Positions 1-10,925 of a stretch of 64,000 nucleotides of DNA are shown here, in pieces. The stretch comes from Tulasnella sp. 424. Its lineage: Eukaryota; Basidiomycota; Agaricomycetes; Cantharellales; Tulasnellaceae. The number at the start of each line of letters is the position of its first letter. Position 1 is the first letter of the stretch. The position numbers and the translations under genes were made by a program. Below the pieces are notes generated by a model. It made no database searches. It had not been told where the DNA came from and worked only from the letters and a program-made list of their open reading frames with translations. The stretch is from assembly GCA_019633425.1 (NCBI GenBank), contig WSUB01000153.1, positions 32,878 through 96,877 on the forward strand, written 5' to 3'.

Positions 1-1
1 T

Positions 2-2096
2 TGGGCTGCTCCGGAGCTGTTAAACGAGGACCAAATGAGCCTCTGGAGTGATATATGGGCATTAGGGTGGATAGCTTATGAGGTAAACCTCTTGATTTGA
101 GTATGGCGGCAGCCGAGGCTCACAAAGCAGCTCCGAAACAGGTCATGACCAATTCCATCCCGTTTGAAGAAGTCCCGGCGGACGCTATTGTTGTCGAACG
201 CGTCATCAAAGGAGATCTTCCGTCCATCGTTGACCATGCTCGCGCGACGTTGCTTCGGGAACTTTGCTCTCTTATGATCATGTGTTGGAAGAGCAATCCC
301 AGCGAAAGACCGACGGCTGAATACTGTCGAAAGACCATCGATTGGATGGTGAGTGGTGCTGGTTTAGAGTTAGTGAACGCGATTGACCCATTATGCTGTA
401 GCCGAAGATCATTCCAAACGCAACACGCGGACCAGATACTACGGTTTCCACCATCCGCTCTCCCGAGCTCCTAATGCAGCTGGGATACATGTACCACCGG
501 CAGAATGATGATGCGAATGCGTTTACTTCCTTCACAGAGGCTCTGCGGGTGCGTACCGACATCGGCGATAGGAAAGGCAGAGCCTCCGCTCTGTTTGGTC
601 TCGCCTCTGTGCATCAGTGTCTAGACGAGTACAGCGTGGCCATCGCGCTATACTCCGAGGCCCTGAAAATCCGTACCGACATCGGCGACAGGCAAGGCAG
701 AGCCTCTGCTCTGTGGGGTCTCGCCGAGGTGCATCGGATTCGAAACGAGTACAGCAAAGCCATCGCACTCTACTCCGAGGCCCTGCAAATCAGTACCGAC
801 TTTGGCAACAGGAAAGGCAGAGCCGACGCTCTGTGGGGTCTCGCCGAGGTACATCGGGTTCGAAACGAGTACAGCGAGGCCACCGCGCACTACTCCGAGG
901 TCCTGCAAATCCATACCGACATCGGTGACAGGCAAGGCAGAGCCGAAGCGCTGGGGAGTCTCGCCTCTGTGCATCGGGTTCGAAACGAGTACAGCGAGGC
1001 CATCGCGCTTTACTCCCAGTCCCTGGAAATCCGTACCGATATTGGCAACAGGAAAGGCAGAGCCTCTGCTCTGTGGGGTCTCGCCGACGCGCATCGGCTT
1101 CGAAACGAATACAGCGAAGCCATCGCGCTCTACTCCGAAGCCCTGCAAATCCGTACCGACTTCGGCAACAGGAAAGGCAGAGCCTCTGCTCTGTGGGGTC
1201 TCGCTGAGGTGCATCGAGTTCGAGACGAGTACAGCGAGGCCATAGCGCTCTACTCCGAGGTCCTGCAAATCCGTACCGACATCGGCGACAGGCAAGGCAG
1301 AGCCGACGCTCTGTGGGGTCTCGCCGAGGTGCATCGGCTTCGAAACGAGTACAACGAGGCCATCGCGCTCTACTCCGAGGTCCTGCAAATCCGTACCTAC
1401 ATCGGCGACAGGAAAGGCAGAGCGGACGCTCTCTGGGGTCTCGCTGAGGTGCATCGGCTCCGCGACGAGTACAGTAACGCCATCGCGCTCTACTCCGAGG
1501 CCCTGCAAATCCGTACCGGCGTCGGCGACAGGAATGGCAGAGCCGACGCTTTGTGGGGTCTCGCCGAGGTGCATCGGCTCCGAGACGAGTACAGCGAGGC
1601 CATCGCGCTCTACTCCGAGGACCTGCAAATTCGTACCGACATCGGCGACGGGCGAGGCAGAGCCGACGCTCTGTGCGGTCTCGCTGAGGTGCATCGACTT
1701 CGCAACGAGTATAGAGAGGCCATCGCGCTCTACTCCGAGGTCCTGCAAATCCGTACCGACATCGGCGACAGGAAAGGCAGAGCCGACGCTCTGTGGGGTC
1801 TCGCCGAGGTGCATCAGCATCGAAATGAGTACAGCGAGGCCATCGCGCTCTACTCCGAGGCCCTGAAAATCCGTACCGACATCGGCGACAAGCAAGGAAG
1901 AGCCTCTGCTCTGTGGGGTCTCGCCGAGGTGCATCGGGTTCGAAACGAGTACAGCGAGGCCATCGCGCTCTACTCCCAGTTCCTGCAAATCTGTACCGAC
2001 ATCGACGACAAGGAAGGCAGAGCCGACGCTCTAGAAGGTCTCCCCGACATTCATCGCCACCAGAATCACTACGATGATGCGACATCTCTGTGTTAA
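2..2096 (+). CDS. Protein kinase C-lobe fused to TPR array, 5' cut by window edge, probable nonsense mutation
   Basis: Three exons can be read: 2-82, 142-348 and 402-2096, with GT-AG introns at 83-141 and 349-401, all phase 0. Exon 1 (27 codons) carries the kinase APE motif (WAAPELL) and the D-x-W-A-L-G helix F motif. Exon 2 (69 codons) is the rest of the C-lobe, with CWKSNPSERPTA. Exon 3 codes for 13 TPR units of 40 residues, consensus ALWGLAEVHR...NEYSEAIALYSE. The 69-codon exon has exactly the length of the matching exon in the paralogue at 35560-39588, which supports the model. The kinase presumably phosphorylates Ser/Thr, with the TPR superhelix as a protein-binding or sensing module; this is inferred from domains. 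The Gly loop, catalytic loop and DFG lie outside the window. The TAA at 2094-2096 sits where the other 12 units have Ser, and the frame stays open to 2234. Confidence 0.85.
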
Positions 2097-2141
2097 GAAC
2101 CCGCTGAAATATTTGAACAATCTGGAAGCCGTGATGCAGCA
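582..2141 (+). repeat. 13 tandem 120-bp TPR-coding units
   Basis: Starting at 582, the sequence repeats with an exact 120-bp period and no insertion or deletion. Units run ALWGLAEVHR, N/D-EYSEAIALYSE, A/V-LQIRTD, I/F-G-D/N-R. Differences concentrate at a few fixed positions. The thirteenth unit contains the TAA stop at 2094-2096, and its reading phase continues beyond it. Confidence 0.93.
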
Positions 2142-2234
2142 GCTTATGCCTCGAAGAAAGCGGCCGACGCCCGTCAGCGACTCAAGCTTGTTGAAGCCGC
2201 ACAAGGTCTCTCTCGGACAGTAGAGAGTAAATAG
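2097..2234 (+). other. Open in-frame continuation behind the TAA stop of the first kinase-TPR gene
   Basis: After the TAA, 45 codons stay open to a TAG at 2232-2234. They complete the second helix of the thirteenth TPR unit (EPAEIFEQSGSRDAAAYA) and end with a basic, helical-looking tail (KKAADARQRLKL). This looks like the original C-terminus of the protein, separated by a nonsense mutation. Stop readthrough is possible but less likely. Confidence 0.7.
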
Positions 2235-3680
2235 GATCTCCCGTGTTGTCCTGCCGCTAATCATGCCATGTACAATCATAATGCAACGTGTCCTGCTGCT
2301 CCACGAATTTATTGTTTTCAAGGCTATTGCTGCAAACGTTTTAATCACCCTGCCCGCTTAGCGCCCTGACACCGTTCATTGAAATGCTTTGACGATGGAT
2401 CGGCGGGCCAGCCTTACTCACAATCAGCGAAGAGTTCTGCCCGGATGTGGTTGGCACAGCTCGGGAGGTGCGGCAATTGAAAATAATGATGATTGCCCTC
2501 AAGTCAAGTCCCTGTCAGTGAGACAATTTTGGATTCGCTTTCGCTGCGATTAGAAGTACAGCACGAGATACGTCGCGGAGGACCGAGTGAGTAGGTTGAT
2601 CTCAGATCATGAATTGCTGTGGTTACTCGTTAGGGTGTAGTAGGAGGTTTGCGGTAATAGTAGTCGTGGTATTCTGAGATTTGCATACACAAGAACAGTA
2701 GACTTGAGCATCTATGTAGGTTGTGAAGTTATTTCCAGCTGCCGAAGGGCGTTCTACGAGGCTCTGCAGGATTGCAATCCTAAGGTGCGACGCGAGCTGG
2801 TAATGCCGACACCTCGTCCAAGTCAGATACTTAGATGCGGCAAATCGGTAGTTCAGTTCTCTGGCTCACAAAAGATTAAGCTACAGTAATACGCTTGCCC
2901 GGTTGGAATCGCTCCGCCGACCCAGTGCAGCCGAGCACTTCAATCACCGAGTAATAATCACTGCCAACCCACTGCTGTCTCTCATCAGGGTACCCTTGTT
3001 TCACTTAAGAACATAATATCAATCGAATCAAATTCCCGCTACGGTAGCAGGTTTCCTTGGTGGCCCTCGTGCCGCTCGAGGTTCGGCATGCGGGGTTAAT
3101 CGGCAATACCGGTCATTTTATATTCGAATTTCTGTTTTTTTGCCTCCCTCCCGTTTTTGCGCCATTTTGTACCTAATGGCAGGGACATCTCTAAGCTATC
3201 TACGCTAGTTGGGTGTATTGTAGAGCCATTAGTCGCGGGGAAGATGGGAAGGTGACATTGTCGAGGGGTGAGGCGCGCGCGCGAATTCGACCGCGAACGA
3301 TCCGTCTACCGTACACAGGCTGGCAATAAGTTGACAACATACCCTTGCATGCCTTTTAAAAAAATACCCGTGATGTAAGTGTTGAGTTAAATTTAATCTC
3401 GGCCTCGTTCATCCTCAAGTCAGTTTGATGGTGGTCTCCGCCATAATCCTGTTCGAGAAATTAAAATTTAGCTCGGGGAAATGCTATCATACGGCGATGT
3501 TCCCGGAGCACCTGTTATCTCGGTTAGAAATCTTTCCGGGTGGACGAAGCTGCGTTCAAGATACTCCCGCGCTCTCGTTTCTAATAGAGCAGAGTGGTCA
3601 TTTCTGACTACTCAAGCCGAAAGGGATATCTTTAAATGTACGCGTTACTTTCTCCGCGTGTCGTTATAGCCATTAAACAC
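2235..3680. other. Intergenic, no supported gene
   Basis: Only short open frames without recognisable motifs or convincing exon structure occur here. It probably includes the 3' UTR of the first kinase-TPR gene and the far end of the decayed P450 locus. Confidence 0.5.
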
Positions 3681-4185
3681 AGGATAGCGTCCAATCCCAC
3701 ATGCCAGAGCACAGGGCTTAGTAAATGAGCGAGTACCAGCCTCCGGCGTAAAGGGTTCACCAAGTAGCTCCCTGTACATGGTATGTTTGGGTCTTTCACT
3801 GAAGCTCAGGTGTCGCTTTCCAGTAATTTCTTTTCCGCTTCAGCTGAATTTATAACCAAAACGTTTTCATCGGGAAACTTCAAGTCCAAGTTTTCGTAAC
3901 TTTGGACTATGGCATGTCCAGAGTATTTGGGATCAACAACGAGGGACGACTAGATGAGATGCGACAGCTTTAAAGCGTGAGGAAATCCTTACTTCCTATG
4001 ATAGGTAGTGGACGCGGACCAGGCGGATAAGGCAAAGACTTTCCGGATGTTCCGCACCGACGGAGCATTAGGAGAACCAAAAGGGTAGGCAAATCGCATA
4101 TTACAAGTGTCGGTGAGAGGGAGGCAAGGACGGGGAAGGACATTTTGTGCAGATGAATCGTTTTGGGGAGATGCACGAAATTCAT
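3680..4185 (-). pseudogene. Cytochrome P450 N-terminal relic
   Basis: Read on the minus strand from 4185, a hydrophobic leader (LLVLLMLRR) is followed by SLPYPPGPRPLPIIG. That is the Pro-rich hinge after the membrane anchor of microsomal P450s. Further on, about 3860-3820, comes VLVINSAEAEKKLLES, matching the beta-1 / helix-B segment (VxVxNSAEAAKxLL) of basidiomycete CYPs. Then follow an in-frame stop and a weak DPNIP stretch, where intact P450s have SDRPxxP. No I-helix, ExxR or heme-binding Cys region is found, so this is a truncated, frameshifted relic of a heme monooxygenase gene. The family level is well supported; the subfamily cannot be told. Confidence 0.72.
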
Positions 4186-5248
4186 GACCTTTTATACTTG
4201 ATTTCGAGTCAATCTGGTCATTAGGGTCTTTATTTGCAGGCGAGGATCTAAAATGAGGTGTGGGCCCTTCCTAACCGAGGAACAATTAGCTCGGAAATCC
4301 CCGAGTGCGGAGTGCACGGTCTGAGAATTATGAGAGGGCTTGAGGCCTAATGGAGTCATATGTAGCTGCCTAGTACAAAACTAACCTGTGAACCCCACAA
4401 ATCGAGTATTATACCAGCGCTGAACCCGGATGCCACTTCTGTATTTAGCGAAAATACATGCAGATGCTGAGCAGGCTCATCACTTGCAAACATGCGCCTG
4501 AGTAAATATGAGGTACCACTATATAAGAAGTATAAAGCATTGTAGTATAGTAAACTAATGCTGTCTGGTATTGTCAATATTCCACGGGTGGTATTTCTCC
4601 TATGTTCTCCACACAAGAGGCTAGCTTGACAACGGCGGTTGCTAGGGAGATACGGCATCTGATTTGCTATACGCGTTGTGGGGCTGGGTGGAGTATTACC
4701 TCTATGAATCTCCCCAATCCTCCAGTATCAACGCGTCTGATTGGTCGCTTTACTTACGGTGCCGTTGACGTTTCTGAGTTCGGGAGCTGCTCGAGAGTCG
4801 AATGTCGTTCTAACCCCGACATTTGTTTGCAGTTGATTACATCTCACTTCACGATGGGGCCTGGGTAGCCGGACTGCAAGCCTAACCATATACGGAGGTC
4901 GGATCTGCACCTGAAAACAAGGCAGGCGCAGCCAGCGATCAAAACGACCAATTGGTGCATCATTTATATTTATCTGGGTAGTAAGCACCCCTTGGCAAGA
5001 CGTGAGAGATGGGTAGTGTTCTCGGTATTGGAGACCGACGTAACGGGCATTGAGAAACGAAATATGGCCCGATCATTTCCTCGCCGACAGCGTAACCCCC
5101 CAATTTTGCCTATGAATTCACTTTAAAGAGCTCAAAAGGGAATGTAACTCGATTTACTATTACTCTTAATGCCGCATGTCTCCGCAATTCACTATACCGG
5201 GGTCAAAAGGAATAGTAATGCTCATTATAGCTAAGGAGCTTAGCTTTA
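4186..5248. other. Intergenic, nothing recognised
   Basis: A moderately AT-rich stretch with only short frames of no recognisable family. The part next to 4186 would be the former P450 promoter. Confidence 0.4.
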
Positions 5249-5950
5249 CAGCTGTTTGCGATTTGGTTGGCACAAACAAAATCTTACGTAATTTTCGACT
5301 CTGAGTGTGCGCGACGGATAGCTCACTCAGCTCACCCCCGATTGTTCTAATATTTTGCACGTACAACTAAAAAGAGTATATGCAAATGCACGAGCTAAAA
5401 CTGGGGGAGTTGCTTTACGGTGGGAGAGTCTGCTGAGCTTCACCCGTGTTTGCTTTGTGGAATGAATCGCTTTTGAACATGCAAGTGAAATGCCATAAAT
5501 CTATCAATTATGGAAACTAATATAGGATTACTGGATGCCGGCGCCGTTGCGGTAGTGGTAGAGGCTGGGTGGGTGCTCATCCCACCTCGCCAAGGCGAGG
5601 CGAGGCCAACATGCCCGCGGTTAGTAAGCAAAAATACGCATCAGCTGGATACAAGCATAATAAGTCCTCTGGAGGTCATTCCCTCAGAGCTTGAGGGGTA
5701 CGAAATCTCAAAAAGGCCCTAAATACTGGAGCAGGGGATCGCTGATCCGTCGATGAGAGTGTTGGGTGAACATTCTTCACATGGCCGTTTTAAGATCCTA
5801 AAAGTATTTGGGCATTTGAATAACTACTACTAGAGCCTGTGTACCAGCTTTGAAGATAGCAGCTGCAGGGGTTGTGGAGAAATCGATCCCCGACGAAAAA
5901 GTAGAAAATTACGTAAGATTTTGTTTGTGCCAACAAATCGCAAACAGCTG
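5249..5950. mobile_element. Non-autonomous TIR element with TA target duplication (MITE-like)
   Basis: Two inverted repeats of about 48 bp (5249-5296 and 5904-5950) match except for one single-base indel. Their outer ends read CAGCTGTTTGCGATTT, and each is flanked by TA (5247-5248 and 5951-5952). A TA target duplication is characteristic of the Tc1/mariner/pogo superfamily. The interior codes for no transposase I can see, so the element would be mobilised in trans. Superfamily assignment rests only on the TA flank. Confidence 0.6.
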
Positions 5951-7330
5951 TAAGAATGCTACATATACTGAAGCTCAAAGCGCGCACTCTAGTCAATATG
6001 GGCAATCGTATCAAGCGAAGGGAAAGCGAGATCACCGACTGCCCAGAACACCCCTCCATCCTGACCCTCCGAGCAACAACAACGGAAGCAGCAGAGGAGA
6101 ATGATTTCTGAGCGAGGCTTTCGCCGGGTTGTTCTTTTATTATGGAGAGAGCCGCTAAGAGCAAAAAGGGACCGGGCCACCAGGCAGCAAATGGAGGACA
6201 GGGAAATGCCGAGAGTCAGAACGATCATGTGCACGGTTCTGAAGAAGCAGGCAATGATGAGCGTTAGTGTGAAGGTGTTCTGGAAAAAGGAAAATCACAA
6301 ACACTCAGCTCGAAAAGCAAATGAAGAGATAATTATTCATCATTCTGCAGCTCTTGCAAATGCAAACGGCTGACCGTTGCCGAGAATACATCCTTTCGAA
6401 ACTTCTCGCTGTGCGGGTTTGGGGGTAAGTGCACCAACGGCAACGATTGGTGGTACGTTGGGAGCCCGACGCGCTTGGTCAGGTTAGCGATCGAGGAAGA
6501 GCCTGACAAAAACTAAGACTTAATGCCTAAACCATAGGGCACGATTGTTGCCACCGAGACACTCGCCCTTCGCTGGGTGTACTCGGTTAGTATAAGCCGT
6601 GTTTTCCGCGTCTGAGTCAGGCTATTCCCATCCAGCATCTTACAGGTGAGTGACAGAGTTATGACAAGCCTTCTTAAGGTCATTGTTGTACATAATTCCA
6701 CCCGGGAAGTCGCATTCACGGCATTGGGTGGATCGGGATGAGCAGGGACTCGAAGATAACAGGCATTGCCGAGGCTTGGCAGGCAACCCAACGTCATATG
6801 TCTTGAGGTTATAATATCTTATTACGGGAATTTCATAGATAATCGAATAGGTGGAGAGGCTCAGGACTCACGTTTGCCGGATTCTAGAGAAGCGATTGTG
6901 TGATATCACTCAAGACCAGCATTTATGTAGTATAACGCATCCGGACTTGCTTGGGCGACAGCCTCGCGTTCGGTGGTTATCGCCGCCGAGACGCTCGTCT
7001 TTCGCCGGGGACGGGGCCACGCTATGTTGGGTATCGTTATGCCATTTTTTACGAACGAGGTGGACATTCATATCAAAGTATCTGCCCAAAATTCTACATT
7101 ACTTGGTGATACAGTATTACACGATTTTTACTGAGGGATATGTAGAAGTGATGAGGTCGCGTCAGGTGGAGGGTCGCGTAGAAAACGAACTCTTCCACGG
7201 CCTTCCCTACCGCCGCGGAAGGACGCGGAGGTGACGTCAGGGATCGGGCGATTGCGGGCGTTCTGGTGCCTGAACATAAAACCCTCCTCTGGCTTCGCTT
7301 AATCAGAGAGTCGGGGATCTGTCGCCCGTG
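5951..7330. other. Intergenic, no supported gene
   Basis: Short frames only. None shows a known motif or a fungal exon/intron pattern. The cassette-derived sequence begins around 7330. Confidence 0.4.
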
Positions 7331-7837
7331 CACGGCTGGTATCTACCATCGTTGCCATCGTCGCTAGCGATGCCAGCGCGCTAGTCGGGACTGCGACCAC
7401 TCTGGTCCCCGTCGCCGACGGCTCTCCTGAGTCGTATAATGAAAGATCGGCCAGGACCCCACGATTTCCCTGGCCTGCGGTAGGTTAGCTCGACTCCGAT
7501 AGCTTAATGCAAACGGGATTTTTCATCTCTTGGCCCTTGGGGCATGCTTTCATTTACTCGCCCTCAAAATAATGCGGGCAGTCGACAGCGTCCGCAGATT
7601 GCTCGAAGGGAGAATGAGTGGAGCCCGATAGTATAGATTACAATGTATCCCACCCGGAGATCTATGGTTGAAGCGCGATTTCTCCAATAGAGGTAGGTAG
7701 GGTCTCCAATGCTGGAGAAGGTCAATTGCCATTCACCGAGTTGCTCGCATTTTGGTACAATCTAGTTGGTGATAGTGCACTGGCAGTCGCATGGTGCCGA
7801 TTGCCGCAATCGGTTGCCGCAATCTCCGTTCACGGGA

Positions 7838-7889
7838 CCTCTTCCAGCAATCTCTTCCAGCAACCTCTTCCACCGACCTCTTCCAGCAA
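7838..7889. repeat. Short tandem repeat, about 4 x 13 bp
   Basis: The motif CCTCTTCCAGCAA is repeated about four times with small changes. Other E copies have it once or twice, so this is a local expansion in copy 1. Confidence 0.7.
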
Positions 7890-8473
7890 ATTCTCTTCGT
7901 AAATGAGGCAGGAGTCACCCAAACAGTGTCTATCTATGAATAATACGAGCATAGGTCGACTAAATGCCCAAAGTTAGCGATGCAACTGGATTATTCTTTC
8001 ATTTAATGCCTGTCCAATGACACCGACATTTGACGCTAAGCTTTGAAACGTCGACTGTTAGAAGGAAGTAGGAACGGATCGAAATAGTATACGTCACACT
8101 ATTTCCCATCTGGAGGCGGTGGCTGGAGCGCATGCAGTATACAAAACCAACGCCGCCTTCCCAACGACGACCTGTACCGAGGTGGGGTATGACTTTGCGA
8201 GTTAATTGCTTGTACGCATTCGCCGAGTTGCTTCAGTCTAGTCCGAATTGTGCGGTCTTGGGCAAGGGGCCCCAGTCATGGCAGTGGCGTGGGAGGCCAA
8301 TTGCTGCAATATCGGTTCGAGAGGTGTCAGGTCACCGTGCAAGATGCATGAGCTAGGCGACCTTCTTCGCACCCTAACCATTGAAGACAGAAATCGATTG
8401 CTATTGATTTGCTGAGAAAGCTCCGCTCTACGTGGGGGTACAGGGAGAGGTCTAGCAGCAGCCTAGTCTCGCG

Positions 8474-8480
8474 TATAAAA
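8474..8480 (+). promoter_or_regulatory. TATA box of gene A, copy 1
   Basis: TATAAAA lies about 85 bp before the ATG at 8561. The same box stands at matching positions before other A copies (22156, 41501, 46018, 57448) and is mutated to CATAAAA before the copy at 29303. This supports A as a once-transcribed gene. Confidence 0.65.
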
Positions 8481-8560
8481 TACGACATCTGCTGAATACC
8501 GCTTCATTCTCTGCGTTTCATTCACCATTGGCAGCTTTTTTCTCTACCTCTCGTTCGAAC

Positions 8561-9520
8561 ATGATCACTGCAGCGCAGCTACGACTCGAAGAGCTCTTTT
8601 CGGTCCCTCCTATCACCCCTCCTGTGTGTAACGAGCAAGCCGACCAGAAGGACGTAAACATGCTATGGTTCATTGCGTAAGCACCGTCTTCACCATGATA
8701 GTAGCAACCAATGCCGGGCTTACTCAGTGCTTGTCATTATCCTTGATGTTCGCGTCAGGGGGGCATTTCTGCTGGAGGGAAATCGCCCACTAACGTTCCA
8801 CGAAATATTTGGGCTCATCAAGAAACACCAGCCATGGAAGATAGATGAGAGCCGGAGACCGAAGAGCCGGAGGGCAGCAGCTGCAAAGGTAGACAGTGAC
8901 ATCGCGCCGATTGCCGACCATGCAGGGTATTGATTCCCATCTATTAGCGCAACATACGATGGATTTTAACAAGCTCCCGAGCATTTGACCGTGACAGAAT
9001 CGGTCATTGGTACATGACTAAAAGGTTTCCTGTACGGACCAACAGCATGTCCCAAAAGCTGGTGAAGAAGTCCACACTAGCCGCGGCACATGAAGAAAAT
9101 CAGGCATATAGGTAAGCATATTCTTGGCATTTAAGACTCAGGAGCTGATATCCGGGACAGTGCTTGGGTGGATGACTTGCTCGCACCGGTATCGCTTAAC
9201 GGATCTGCTCTCCCCGTATCGGTTCCCAGAGTGGGCTCAAGACGGACGTGTTGACACCACTCGAAAATACCACAGAGAGAAAGGAAGGCGTTATCCGACG
9301 CTTCCAAATGGTTTATGAACGATGGTCTTCTCTTTCTGTATCGATGTTCGAGCTGGCTCGTCTCGGTCCCGTCCACTTCCCGGAAGAGGCGTGAACGCGG
9401 GCCTCAGCTTCTTGCTACCAACCGCCCGGAGCGGTATTACCTTCCCATATAAACGTCTCGTTGTTACAACTTGGAGGAAATTTTATGTATTTGGGATGTT
9501 GGAGCCGGAAATTTGCCTAA
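8561..9520 (+). pseudogene. Gene A, copy 1 (unrecognised conserved protein)
   Basis: I do not recognise this family. The pieces conserved among copies are as follows. Exon 1 starts at the ATG with M-I-T-A-A-Q-L-R, then VPPIT, then DMIW-x-IA before GTAAGC. A second block holds LVIIxDVRVRGAF, LTFHEIF and HQPW. A third block (about 8985-9110) holds HWYMT and VRTKSM. A GTAAGC...CAG intron follows (about 9112-9163). The last block has RF-x-ERW, PFWIDVRAGSSRSRPLP, FPY and W-R-K-F. In this copy the second block ends in a stop after DHAGY and the third block has lost the Asp-His pair. About 300 aa would be expected. No signal peptide, transmembrane segment or catalytic motif is evident. It faces the convergent B copy at 9850-10925. 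Confidence 0.6.
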
Positions 9521-9849
9521 AAACGTTGTACGTATGTAGATGGCTCGAGTCGGGTTTTGCCCCGGAAAACAGGCATCGGAGGAGCTTCTTTATGTTCGTT
9601 GCCTTTTGCGAATGTAAAATTCTGCGTTGCTGTTCCATTGTCACCCAGGGTTGCATCCCTTTGGCAAACAACAATCTCGCAACGATACATATCAATTTCC
9701 AAGACACACATACAGACAAAATTTATCATCAAGCCGTCAACATCTCAAAAGGAAAACCACAGTGGTGACTAAAAAACACACACAGAGGAGGGGGAAGGGA
9801 AAGCGTTGACAAAAATCGTAAAGTCAAGAGCCCAGCTCGACCATCAACC

Positions 9850-10925
9850 GTCACACCAGCCCACCACGCTCATCAGAATTCTCCCGCTCATCGTCAACCA
9901 CCAGTCCGCACTTCTCGTCCCAAACTTGGCCATCCACAGCCGCGGCCAACCTTTCGTCCAAGTCGTCCGAATGACGCGGTAGGGTGAACGTGGTTGGTAA
10001 GATCCAGAATTTGATCTTGGCGACGATTCGGGTTTGGATTTCGGGCAAGATCGACAAGACGAGGAGGGGAGGAAAGGGATGTAGAGCGGGTCGAGGCTTG
10101 CTAGGTGTATCGCTGCTGCTGCTCCTGAAGGTGAGCATGTAGCAGGTGGGTTCGGGTCGGACGATGCGGTTGCGGTCGTCCCGAAGCGGTTTGGTACCCT
10201 GCCTCACCGTGTTCCAAAGATTCGTACTCCGGGGTATCATTTGATGATGATGATGAGGGGGGAGGTGATGTTGATGCTGATTACGGTGGAACAGTAATAG
10301 GTTATCCGCCTCAGTGTGCGTTGGGACCTTCCGACAACGGTCGACGAAGGGAATGGTGGCTCTGGAAATGATGAAACAAAGAAGGCCGGATGGTCTCCAT
10401 CTGCGAAAAGTGCTCTCGTTCGCGTTTGCGCAGCGTACCCATCATCGAGAGGTCCGCTTCCCATGTCCGGTTATGATTATTGTCGCTCTCGCTTCTCCGT
10501 CTGCGTCGGAGTGGAGGTACTGCGCACGAGCGAGTAAACCCCCTGGGCATCGGATTGAGCACGGCTCTCCATATCAGCCTCCTTTCGTGGTCCGTAGGCG
10601 GAGAGTAGGCCGCCTACTCTCCGCCTTGGACTCCCTCTCGACTTCCGCTTCAACCTCTGAATCCAAATCTGCTCTTTCGAAATTCGGCGGGGTGAATATC
10701 TGGTCGAACGTGAACCGCTCGAACGTATCGAGGGGTAAGACAGGCGCAACGATGAATTCCGCTCCGTGCATGGTGTTGTTGTGTCGTGGGGTGCAGTCGT
10801 CTCACGCGCTGAGGTTGGGGAGGTATGCCTCGACACTACGTTCCCTCTCTCTCCAGGTCAAGAACTTCTCTGCAGCTTCTTTCCTCAATGCTTTCAAATT
10901 GACCTCATCAAGCTCCACCTTGACC
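9850..10925 (-). pseudogene. Gene B, copy 1, 5' end replaced by lipin sequence
   Basis: I do not recognise the B family. From N to C terminus it shows a conserved block LRKEAAEKFLTWRERE, a block VAPVLPLD-x-FERFTFDQIF, an acidic run (ADLDSEVEAEVE), a RKREREHFSRMETIRPS block, a His-rich stretch (HQHHLPPHHHHQ), a Ser-rich region, LSILPEI-x-TRIVAKIKFWI, then VWDEK and DDERENS. In this copy the reading frame is broken several times and the C-terminal hydrophobic segment is lost. Upstream of about 10925 the sequence is no longer B but the 3' end of a lipin gene in the same orientation. Adjacent A copy 1 is convergent. Confidence 0.6.

Larger units (their letters stand above)
7330..8560 (+). repeat. 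E module, copy 1 (upstream region of gene A)
   Basis: About 1.2 kb found again, with variations, at 17526-18540 (inverted), 21371-22235, 28031-29302, 33725-34660 (inverted), 41150-41596, 44830-46111, 51366-52745 (inverted) and 56100-57550. Landmarks are a stretch around TCGTATGxGGTGACxxGGAC, a stretch around TTCGAAGGTAGAAGGAGTGG, and a promoter-proximal part ending in a TATA box before gene A. No continuous reading frame is shared between copies, so I treat it as non-coding. Confidence 0.75.

Noticed and set aside
648..2085. Long open frames of over 430 codons on the minus strand
   Set aside because: They are antisense shadows of the 120-bp TPR repeat: a repeat length divisible by three keeps other frames open too. 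The plus frame has the kinase exons and TPR consensus.
582..2141. Regular repeats resembling a CRISPR-like or satellite array
   Set aside because: Units are contiguous, in frame and code for TPR motifs; there are no unique spacers, and the organism is a fungus.
6570..6640. tRNA-like stretch (CGGTTAGTATAAGCC)
   Set aside because: It resembles an A box only; no matching B box (GGTTCGAATCC type), anticodon stem or acceptor stem can be drawn.
8666..8760. Simple intron between exon 1 and the second block of gene A with acceptor CTCAG
   Set aside because: Joining at CTCAG puts the second block out of frame. An acceptor at ATAGTAG/GTAGCAG would keep the frame in copies 1 and 3 but gives an intron of only about 30 nt, so I leave the junction undecided.
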